Shown piece after piece: positions 55,961 through 64,000 of a stretch of DNA of 64,000 nt. The DNA is taken from NCBI RefSeq assembly GCF_016808095.1, contig NC_068979.1, positions 18,010,501 to 18,074,500 of the forward strand, given 5' to 3'. The notes below the pieces were generated by a model, which saw only the letters and a list, made by a program, of their open reading frames with translations, was not told where the DNA came from and did no database searches. Position numbers and translations under genes: made by a program. Position 1 is the first letter of the stretch. Each line of letters starts with the position of its first letter. Source of the DNA: Vigna angularis (Eukaryota; Streptophyta; Magnoliopsida; Fabales; Fabaceae).

Positions 55961-56426
55961 TCTTTGAATCTGAAGACATTCTAGCTTGAGTAGTAACTCG
56001 CGTTGAACTCTTTCTTCATGCTAGTGCCGACTTTTACCTCTTTTCTCTCGCTTTCTTTTCCTATATTAAAGATTTCAACCTCTCCTTGATGGGTTTTATT
56101 TCTTTAGAATCTTGCTTCACAAATCTCATTAACTCTTGAGAGGGTTCCGGGTCAATCATAATCATCTTCCTTGTTATTGATAGGGTGCTCAAAATTAGGA
56201 AAATCAACATTATTTTCTTCAAAACATTCATTGTCATATCCGTATTATTTGAGTTAAAAAATTTAAGACATGAGATGAGGAAAAAAATGAAACAAACATG
56301 ATTTAATGTTAAACCAAATGCAAAAGAAAGTGTCAACCCGTAACGCACAAACCCCAAGGCTCCGGGCAAAGCAGTGAGGTTAATTAAAAAACAATTACAT
56401 TTCAATAAGCATCATAGGCAAATTCT

Positions 56427-58305
56427 TTATCTTCCAGTTCTTGGGTTTGCAAATACTTCTTCTTTATCCTTGTCGTATATTTGTAGGAAACCTCTGTCAA
56501 TCAGATCTTGGAGAAGGCTTCTAAACTTGGTACACTCATTAATGACATGCTCGGCTCCTGGATGGACTCCACATGCCTCCTCAAGGTCACCTTCACTCCT
56601 TAGCAAACCAAGTTTTACCAGATTTTCAAAAATAAACCTTTTTGAACTTCGAATTTCACTTACATTCTTTACTAGCTTGTGTCGTCCAACCTCGATGGCA
56701 TTTGTTGAGGTATTTCCATGCTCGGCAAGGGGATTGACTTTAACACTAGGTTTATCCTCTTGGAACTTCAACCATCATGCATCAATTAGAGATTGTACTT
56801 TGAATTTAAGGGACGTGCACTTTTCCGTTGAATGCCCAACCGTGAAAATCGCATCTCGCATTTGGATTAAAACTTTTAGAGTATGGAGGTCGTAAGGGTT
56901 TCATTGGGCAAACAACGGCCAGACCTTTCGTAAGGAGATGGGGTAACAGTTCCGTATATGTCATAGGAATGGAAGTGAAATTTTTCTCTGGGTTCCTCCT
57001 AGGATGAGCCCTTTGGTCAACGTTCTGATTGGGACCCAAGCCGACTCTAGTGCCCCAGGCATTATTCGAAGCTTGTTGTGGTCGATAATACCCTGGCGGT
57101 TGAGATCTTGTTTGGGGACCAGACACTGCATCGTTCACACAAGTAGGGTAACTCAAACTTGGTTGATAGATATGGTTGGGCGCATGACCTCCCCATATGG
57201 GTATTTCTGACGTTGCATGCACTCCCCCTTCCTTCTCTTTTTTCGGATTAAAAATAGATTTCTTTAGAGTGGTGTCTTGAGATGTAGTTTTCCCATTCTT
57301 CAGCCCGATCTCGATTCTTTCGCCTATGATGATAATATCAGCGAACTTGGAAGTCACATTTCCAATCATATGCTCATACAAGGGTTGTTGTAGTGTACTC
57401 ACAAACATTACAACCATCTCTTTGTCGTATAGAGGTGGCTCAACCTGCGCTGCCAATTCTTTTCATCGTTGCGCGTACTCCTTAAAAGACTCCTCCTTTT
57501 TCTTTGCCATATGGTGTAATTGTAACATGTCTCGCGCGACGTGCATATTGTATTTGTACTGCCTTACAAAGGCATCTGCCAAATCTGCCTAAGAACGGAT
57601 ATGAGAGGATTCCAGATGTGTATACCATCTCAACGTTGCTTCGGCCAAGCTGTCTTGAAAGAAATGGATAAGTAATTTTTCGTCATGAGCGTAAGCAACC
57701 ATTTTTCGGCAATACATGGTCAAGTTGTTCTTGGGGCATGTGTTACCCTTATACATCTCGAATTCTGGCACCTTGAACTTGTGTGGAATTGTCACTCTTG
57801 GGGCCAAACTCAACTTTGCCACGTCACCAAATCCGTAACTTTCAAACCCCTCTATGGCCTTTAGCCTGTCTTCCAGTACTTTAAGTTTACTTTTCTCTTC
57901 TTCTGTGCCCATGTGTATGGTGGCCTTAGTCGAAACATCATGGGCAACAACTGTGTGAGGAGACTTGGACGTGTCATTCACCTTCTTGTCTGTCATGAGG
58001 ATAGGTCCTTGAGTACTAATGGGAAGTACGCTATTTGTTATGGGAAATGCCAAAGAAGTGTGCTCTGCCTTTGAATGATATCCAATGGGCGGTGTGTAAC
58101 CTGGTGGAAAACCATACATTGGAAACGTGAATTGTGTGCCTACAATGTTATGTACTTGAGGGTGAGCATTATCCTCGGCCTTTACAGGCGAAGTCTCTCC
58201 TACACTCTTCATGGTTTTCAAAGCCTCCAAGATTTGACCGACTTGATCTTTTAGTTGGCTAATATCTACCCTAATAGCTTCACGTTCCTCTTCCCAAACT
58301 TCCAT
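56427..58305 (-). pseudogene. Ogre/Tat gag-pro region with stop codons and frame breaks
   Basis: MEVWEEEREAIRVDISQLKD starts at 58305. A coiled-coil N-terminus, a Pro/Tyr-rich part, and then KFKVPEFEMYKGNTCPKNN and LIHFFQDSLAEATLRWYTHL are typical of the Ogre/Tat Gag. Stops occur near 57590 and near 57460. The second open part (57456-56806) continues with LYDKEMVVMFVSTLQQPLYE and ends in ARCDFHGWAF. The third (56771-56427) contains EHGNTSTNAIEVG and LEEACGVHPGAEHVINEC, the segment before the protease. Protease catalytic residues were not found. Confidence 0.85.
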
Positions 58306-58658
58306 AGCCTCAGAATTTGCTCAAGTCCTATAAGGATGTCGTGGAAGTCCCGTCGTTGCTTTTTTACTTAATTTTATATTGTTTTGTTAATTTGAATTAG
58401 ATGAAATTGAATATGCAAAATTGATGCATGCTGATAACAAGCATAAATCACTAATTCTTGATTCATGTGATTTCCGCTATGACCGGTAAAATAATGATTA
58501 AAGGGCAACATGTTTTTATGCTTTTAAGGTAGGTCCAACGTCTTAAAGTTTAAGAATTATATATGCAATCTCACAAGGATGACTTCCTAAACCTAACATC
58601 AAGGCCACCAGAGCTATGGTCCTTTTCACAGTGTTTTCCACAACAGTTGAGACGCAAC
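58306..58658 (-). other. Leader of the Ogre-like element, left of the copia insertion
   Basis: Non-coding. It continues at 62484-62808 after the copia element, as the GCAAC duplication shows. Confidence 0.6.
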
Positions 58659-59531
58659 TGTTACCAATAAGGAGTATTGGTAAATCTTGAAGAAATGTGT
58701 TTTGATGATGCTGCAAGAAGTTTTAGTTGAAGAAGATATTAGAATTAGTTAAAAGCAATTTGTAGAGATTAAATGTAGTAGGAAATTCTTGTAAACTTTG
58801 TAAACTTTCATTTTTAACTGCAATAATCGATTATGGAATGGCAATAATCGATTATCACAGAGTCATACAGGAATAATCGATTATCACATCATATAATCGA
58901 TTATCACTCTTTGAAAACCCTGTAACGGACTCGAATAATCGATTATCACTAACAATAATCGATTATCTGTGGCAGTTATAATTCATATCTGCGAAATTAG
59001 AATAGTTGGCTATATAAGGTTCTTCCAAAACTCTAAGAACACAACTCTGAGCTTTTTGAGAATACAGTTTGTCTGAGGAAGTTCTAAAAAGCTAGTTCAA
59101 GTGCTTTGCCTGGTCTCGTGAATAGGAGAAGCTCGCGTTTCGTGTGTCGATAGTTGGAGCGGTTCTCTTCGAGTTGGCAAGGTGGTCATCTTCCGGTTCG
59201 TTCGTCGAAGGAAGGTTTTATCTCTCTGTTTTTTATTCACTCTTATTGTAATTGGTGAAACTGATTTTAGTGAAAACGTTAATCACTTTTTATAGTGATT
59301 AACAACTGGACGTAGATTCTTTTGAATCGAACCAGGATAAAAATCCAGTGTATCAGTTTTTCTACTCCCTACTCTTTTTATTGTTTTATGCACATCAACT
59401 GTTTGATAAATTTTCTCTAAGAAAATTGTTTTTCTAAAACGGACCATCGAAACTTGATTTGTGACCGTAACACGCTTTCTGAGTATTTTATTCCGCTGCG
59501 CAACTCTATAACGGTACCGATTGTTCCAACA
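58659..59531 (+). repeat. 5' LTR of the gag-only copia element
   Basis: 873 bp with six copies of the palindrome ATAATCGATTAT at about 58823-58966. A TATATAAGG (about 59011) is a probable TATA box. Confidence 0.95.
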
Positions 59532-59533
59532 AT

Positions 59534-59545
59534 TGGTATCAGAGC
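59534..59545 (+). promoter_or_regulatory. Primer-binding site, initiator tRNA-Met type
   Basis: TGGTATCAGAGC, two bases after the LTR end, is the standard plant copia primer site. Confidence 0.92.
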
Positions 59546-59576
59546 TTGCTTTGATAGTTTTTCAAATTTTTCGAAA

Positions 59577-60842
59577 ATGGGCGGTCATAACCAAGTTTAT
59601 GCTGAGGGTGCTTCTATTTATAGACCTCCTTTGTTTACGGGGGAAAATTATGCGTTTTGGAAAATTAGAATGCAAATATTTTTGGAGTCTATTGACAGGG
59701 GTATTTGGGAAGTTGTTATGAATGGACCAATTGTTCCCACTATTTTTGTAAATGATATGCAAGTAGAAAAACCTTTTTTACAGTGGACTATGGATGAAAA
59801 TAGAATGACACAATATGATGTTAGGGCTAGGAATATAATTTTATCTGCACTAACCCTTGATGATTTTTTCAAAGTTTCTGTTTATGAAAGTGCTCAGGAA
59901 ATGTGGGAATTTTTAAGAGTCACTCATGATAAAGTCACAGATGTTGTTAAGTTGACGTTGTCTGATTCAAGCTCCTCAAGCTCAAACAATTCAAATGAGC
60001 AAGAAAATCTATGCTTAATGGCCAGAAATGAATCATCTAAAAGCCAACTCTTGAAGAAAAAGAAGGACAATCAAGGCTCCTCATCAAGCTTCAAATGTTA
60101 TGGATGTGGTGAAAGAGGCCATGTGAAAGCTTATTGTTCAAGCAACAAAAGAAGTAAAGAAAGAAAAGAAAAGAAAATTCACAAGAAGAAGAAGGTTCAC
60201 ATTGCTTGGGAGGATAATGCATCAACCACCTCTAGTTCAAGTGATTCTGTTGAAGAAGCCAACTTATGTTTGACAGCTAATGTTGATGACACTACAAGTC
60301 AAGTAAGTTGCTCTAGCCTTGACACTAGTGAATTTGATGTACAAAAAGCTTTTCTTGAATTGCTTGATGAATCTGAGAAATTAAATGCTGCTCATAAAAA
60401 TTTGAAAAAGGAGTTTAAAGAATTGCAAATTAAATATGAGAAAGCATTAGATGAGGAAGTAAGTTTGAGAAATAAAATTTGCAACTTGGAAATGAAAGAG
60501 TCTTCAAATGTTGAACATCCTGTTGAATGTCTTTCATGTAAGAGTCATATGCTTGATATTGATATTCTTGAAAATCTTCTTGAAGTTGCAACTGGAAATA
60601 ATAATGTTGAAATGCCAATAACTGTTAGAAAGGTTTATAAAAACAAAAGTGTTTTTAAAAGTAAGAACAAAATTAAAAGAACCCGTAGGGTATGGGTTGA
60701 AAAAGGAACTGTGTCTTATAGAAACCCAAATGTTGTCACATGCTTTTATTGTATGAAAAAGGGACACACTTCTAACAAATGTAGAATTAAACATTTTGAT
60801 GTTCCAAATGGAAAATATGCTTGGATTCCTGTTATAAAGTAA
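59577..60842 (+). CDS. Gag protein of the gag-only copia element, intact (421 aa)
   Basis: The ATG at 59577 (MGGHNQVYAEG) is the first after the primer site; the frame stays open further upstream only because the LTR lacks stops. Residues about 12-120 read as a copia Gag N-domain (RPPLFTGENYAFWKIRMQIF, then MWEFLRVTHDKV). A first CCHC knuckle CYGCGERGHVKAYC lies near residue 178. A Lys-rich segment and a Ser-rich acidic region follow, then a predicted coiled coil (about 285-345) and a second CCHC knuckle CFYCMKKGHTSNKC near residue 395. Gag packages the element RNA. Pol is absent and the stop is followed by non-coding sequence. The intact frame and near-identical LTRs suggest recent activity in trans. 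Confidence 0.9.
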   Translation: MGGHNQVYAEGASIYRPPLFTGENYAFWKIRMQIFLESIDRGIWEVVMNGPIVPTIFVNDMQVEKPFLQWTMDENRMTQYDVRARNIILSALTLDDFFKVSVYESAQEMWEFLRVTHDKVTDVVKLTLSDSSSSSSNNSNEQENLCLMARNESSKSQLLKKKKDNQGSSSSFKCYGCGERGHVKAYCSSNKRSKERKEKKIHKKKKVHIAWEDNASTTSSSSDSVEEANLCLTANVDDTTSQVSCSSLDTSEFDVQKAFLELLDESEKLNAAHKNLKKEFKELQIKYEKALDEEVSLRNKICNLEMKESSNVEHPVECLSCKSHMLDIDILENLLEVATGNNNVEMPITVRKVYKNKSVFKSKNKIKRTRRVWVEKGTVSYRNPNVVTCFYCMKKGHTSNKCRIKHFDVPNGKYAWIPVIK

Positions 60843-61619
60843 ATTGTCTCTAACCCCAAAGGACCCAAATGAGATTATGGGGACCAAAACTCTATTGTTT
60901 TATTTTGCAGGTTAATTTTTCAAAAGGAAAAGAAGACTCTATGGTATCCTGGTATTTTTTAAGAGCTTTGAAATAATTTATGAATGTTAGATGTGTCTTA
61001 GGTTGAAAATTTGGCCCAAATTTGTGTTTTTCGAAAATTAACGTAAATAATCGATTACCAAGGGTAATAATCGATTATCTCGTCCTCAAAATTTGGATCT
61101 TGGCAATTTGGCTCGCAAATAATCGATTATTTAAAGTAATAATCGATTATCTTAAGTCACAGCGTAAAAAAAAAAAAAAAAAAAACTTTTTTTTAAAAAA
61201 AAACTTTTTTGAGTCTGTTTTTAAAAGGGGATTATTACATTCAAGGGAAGATATATGAGTTTGTTAGATATCTTGTTTTTATCTCTATTATGGATTAATT
61301 AATATTGTTTGTACTTCTTAATTAGAGTTGAATTTCTGTTTTTCTTATATTCCATGAGGAATTCTGTTCTTTCATGTTATGAAATTTCAATTTTATTTCT
61401 GTTTTGAAATGCATCAATTCTTTTGTTGAGGGGGAGAAAAATTTGAGGGGGAGTTTTTCCACTTTTTTACTTTTTGCTTATGATCAAAAAGGGGGAGAAA
61501 ACTTCTAATTTTAGTAGTGCAGTTATTACTAACATGTTTGTAAGTATGAAATCTGTGCAGGAAATTAGAAATGCTTTTAACAAGAAGGTATTTTTGATCA
61601 TCATCAAAAAGGGGGAGAT
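60843..61619 (+). other. 3' non-coding region of the gag-only copia element
   Basis: It contains four more ATAATCGATTA-type palindromes (about 61047-61152) and several GAGGGGGAG / AAAAAGGGGGAGA purine tracts (about 61428, 61445, 61486, 61606). The last one touches the 3' LTR and is the likely plus-strand primer. Confidence 0.7.
61606..61618 (+). promoter_or_regulatory. Polypurine tract of the gag-only copia element
   Basis: AAAAAGGGGGAGA directly before the 3' LTR start (61620). A near-identical tract lies 120 bp upstream. Confidence 0.85.
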
Positions 61620-62483
61620 TGTTACCAATAAGGAGTATTGGTAAATCTTGAAGAAATGTGTTTTGATGATGCTGCAAGAAGTTTTAGTTGAAGAAGATAT
61701 TAGAATTAGTTAAAAGCAATTTGTAGAGATTAAATGTAGTAGGAAATTCTTGTAAACTTTGTAAACTTTCATTTTTAACTGCAATAATCGATTATGGAAT
61801 GGCAATAATCGATTATCACAGAGTCATACAGGAATAATCGATTATCACATCATATAATCGATTATCACTCTTTGAAAACCCTGTAACGGACTCGAATAAT
61901 CGATTATCACTAACAATAATCGATTATCTGTGGCAGTTATAATTCATATCTGCGAAATTAGAATAGTTGGCTATATAAGGTTCTTCCAAAACTCTAAGAA
62001 CACAACTCTGAGATTTTTGAGAATACAGTTTGTCTGAGGAAGTTCTAAAAAGCTAGTTCAAGTGCTTTGCCTGGTCTCGTGAATAGGAGAAGCTCGCGTT
62101 TCGTGTGTCGATAGTTGGAGCGGTTCTCTTCGAGTTGGCAAGGTGGTCATCTTCCGGTTCGTTAAGGTTTTATCTCTCTGTTTTTTATTCACTCTTATTG
62201 TAATTGGTGAAACTGATTTTAGTGAAAACGTTAATCACTTTTTATAGTGATTAACAACTGGACGTAGATTCTTTTGAATCGAACCAGGATAAAAATCCAG
62301 TGTATCAGTTTTTCTACTCCCTACTCTTTTTATTGTTTTATGCACATCAACTGTTTGATAAATTTTCTCTAAGAAAATTGTTTTTCTAAAACGGACCATC
62401 GAAACTTGATTTGTGACAGTAACACGCTTTCTGAGTATTTTATTCCGCTGCGCAACTCTATAACGGTACCGATTGTTCCAACA
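61620..62483 (+). repeat. 3' LTR of the gag-only copia element
   Basis: 864 bp; it lacks 9 bp present in the 5' LTR near 59203. The six ATAATCGATTAT palindromes (about 61784-61927) are conserved. Confidence 0.95.
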
Positions 62484-62808
62484 GCAACTAGGTGTGAAAT
62501 TGCATGTGAAGAGAACAGACATTGGCTAAGATTCTCACGATAGCCAAACTGGAAGTAGTCCAGACGTGACACCGCTACGCAACCCCTCTAATTCTATGTT
62601 GCACTCAGACCCGGGTATAGGATCCCACTCATGATAAGCACAACAATAATAATAAAAGAATATAAATAAATTACCAAAAGGAACAAAGACCAAACATTTA
62701 GATAAATAAAGGCAAAATAAAATAAAATAAAATAAAGAGAAACCACATCAATTTGCACATTTAATTAACAAGGCCTGATTCTCTAGTGTCCCTAGTGGAG
62801 TAGCCATC
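62484..62808 (-). other. 5' leader of the Ogre-like element with primer-binding site
   Basis: Non-coding. On the minus strand TGGCTACTCCACTAGGGA (62806-62789) stands just after the 5' LTR and looks like a one- or two-base variant of the TGGCGACTCC-type primer site common in Ogre elements. Confidence 0.65.
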
Positions 62809-64000
62809 TATCGCAACCAGGATCGCGACGGGACGGCGAGCCGAAAAACAAAAAGGGTTTAAGAAAATATTTTGGGAGTCGCCACCATAATTTATTATAG
62901 AAAAACTATGGAAAACCATAAAATAAGACATGGTCTGCGAAAACCATAAAATAAGACATGGTACGCGTAAGGAAGGTGTTAGCACCCTACCGCGCCTGCC
63001 CAAAGATAGTACCTTTAATTAAATGTGTAAAGTTGACGTGGTTTTCCAAAATATTTAATTTTCCCCAAAAATAAAAATATAAAGAAATTATTAAGAAACA
63101 AAAATATTTTTTTTGTTTTATGAACCCTACAAGGATTGATCTTGCTCCTACGTATATCCATTTATGATGGACAATAAAGGATCGCGTAGTTCTTTATCTA
63201 GGAAAATGTTTGTGAGTTTGTTTGAAAATTATTATAGATTATTTCGGATTTTTGAAAAGTGAACTCGATTAGGATTGACATCGTTTTTTTTATTTTGAAG
63301 AAATTCTTTTATTTTGAAAAAAAAACATTATTGGTGTGTAGTAAAAAAAATAATACCTTTAGAAAGACCTTCAACGAAAAGAGAAAAAGAAGGGTGCAGA
63401 GATGACATACCTTTTCAGCTTTCAATACTCCTCTAGTTCTTCCTTGATAGTTTCTGTTGGCAGAGTCCGTCTAGCATGAGAACTTACTTTTCTCTATACT
63501 CTCCCATACTTTTGCTATCTCTATTATTTCAGAGTCTCTCTCTATTTTCCATCCCCTTTTTTTCCGTGACAGGGTGCGTATTTATATACACACATTGTAA
63601 TATTATGATAATCTTGCCCTTAATTGTGAATTAATTGAAAACGAACAAAATACGGAAAGAAAGTGTCTTGGTTCCAAGAAAAAGAAATCAAATAATATTA
63701 ATTATAATTATTTTCAGAAAATTTGTCCATTTTTAAAATCATATTTTCCTCTTTAAAAGCAACTGACGCAGCAAATTATATTAATATACTATTTTAATTA
63801 TTGTTTATAATTCTTAGCATAATATTGATTCAAATTATTACCTGGTAACAGTTGAAAAACTGTTATTTTTATACTTAAAATTGACTTCAATTCCAACCTT
63901 TATGACTTAGAAATTAGCTTGAACTCATGATTTTGTTGAATTATTGGAAATAAAAGAGTTGGACAGGTTTTATGCTTGATTTCCTTGTTTTTGCAGGTTT
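62809..64000 (-). repeat. 5' LTR of the Ogre-like element, interrupted at 63843 and leaving the window
   Basis: Collinear with the 3' LTR (43696-47846) but without the hAT, showing the empty target site GTCGCCAC at 62878-62885. A family-A LTR breaks it at 63843. Confidence 0.85.
63843..64000 (+). repeat. Family-A LTR start (copy A5), continues beyond the window
   Basis: TGGTAACAGTTGAAAAACTG and the following 140 bases match the LTR start of A1-A4. It is inserted in the Ogre-like 5' LTR after CAAATTATTACC. Confidence 0.85.

Larger units (their letters stand above)
58659..62483 (+). mobile_element. Gag-only Ty1/copia-type LTR element (3825 bp), very young
   Basis: The LTRs of 873 and 864 bp (58659-59531, 61620-62483) run TGTTACC...CCAACA. 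They differ by two substitutions and one 9-bp indel. A perfect GCAAC duplication flanks the element (58654-58658 and 62484-62488). An initiator-tRNA-Met primer site, one intact gag ORF and a polypurine tract are present. There is no protease, integrase or RT, so it needs an autonomous partner. The style of PPT and Gag suggests the SIRE/Maximus side of copia, a weak call. Confidence 0.95.
43696..64000 (-). mobile_element. Ogre/Tat-like Ty3/gypsy element, heavily nested, 5' LTR runs off right edge
   Basis: On the minus strand: 5' LTR (64000 back to 62809), primer site (62806-62789), leader, gag (58305-56427), RT and integrase remnants (to 55228), tandem-repeat 3' UTR, polypurine tract (47860-47847) and 3' LTR (47846-43696). 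The two LTRs align clearly, for example TAAGAAAATATTTTGGGAGT in both. Gag and integrase read as the Ogre/Tat lineage. Most of pol is deleted. Inside it sit a hAT with a Pack-MULE, a CACTA with a CACTA, a gag-only copia element and a family-A LTR, so it is the oldest layer here. The left flank ACAAA is the likely TSD. Confidence 0.85.

Overview
This window is eukaryotic plant nuclear DNA, most likely from a legume and probably a Phaseoleae bean such as Vigna or Phaseolus. The species call is from memory of the repeat types and was not checked. The DNA is AT-rich. Genes have GT-AG introns, and most of the sequence is transposable elements stacked inside one another. I see no rRNA, tRNA or CRISPR array. 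Only one ordinary host gene is present: an 18-exon leucine-rich-repeat gene (24469-40548) that resembles Arabidopsis EMB2004/AT1G10510. Two retrotransposons inside its introns account for most of its 16 kb.

Left part (1-17340). A non-autonomous Athila-like LTR family, here called A, appears five times in the window. A1 (1-2094, minus) cuts into a CACTA/En-Spm element that still carries a Ulp1-protease transposase gene (2095-5382). A2 is a solo LTR (5430-15152) split by a hAT element (6805-15072, TSD CTTGATAC). That hAT is in turn split by the complete copy A3 (7455-14793, two 1301-bp LTRs, TSD CTAAG). A3 carries a gag-like ORF1 with an amber codon and a 411-aa ORF2, but no pol. A4 is a decayed minus-strand LTR (15501-16812), and A5 starts at the right edge (63843).

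Middle (17341-43695). A repetitive non-coding stretch includes a 1.6-kb inverted repeat (19386-20995), shuffled direct duplications and a stray CACTA exon. It is followed by a Pack-MULE carrying a pectinesterase pro-region (22822-23877, perfect 9-bp TSD). Next comes the LRR gene, with a decayed Ty1/copia element in intron 9 (29804-33045) and a chromodomain Ty3/gypsy element in intron 11 (33825-39221, TSD CCATG). Its 3' flank is AT-rich and holds decayed MULE-like and hAT-like remnants.

Right part (43696-64000). This is one large minus-strand Ogre/Tat-like Ty3/gypsy element whose 5' LTR runs off the window. Its 3' LTR holds a hAT (43774-46608), and that hAT holds a second Pack-MULE (44107-45717, perfect 9-bp TSD) carrying the first three exons of a BRCC36-type JAMM deubiquitinase. 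Its 3' UTR holds a CACTA (48088-54331, TSD GGA) that itself holds a smaller CACTA (51768-53138, TSD CTT), and it also contains tandem repeats. Its leader holds a nearly unmutated copia-type element that encodes only Gag (58659-62483, TSD GCAAC).

Boundaries were read by eye by matching LTRs, terminal inverted repeats and target-site duplications. Family names come from motif recognition only; no database was searched.
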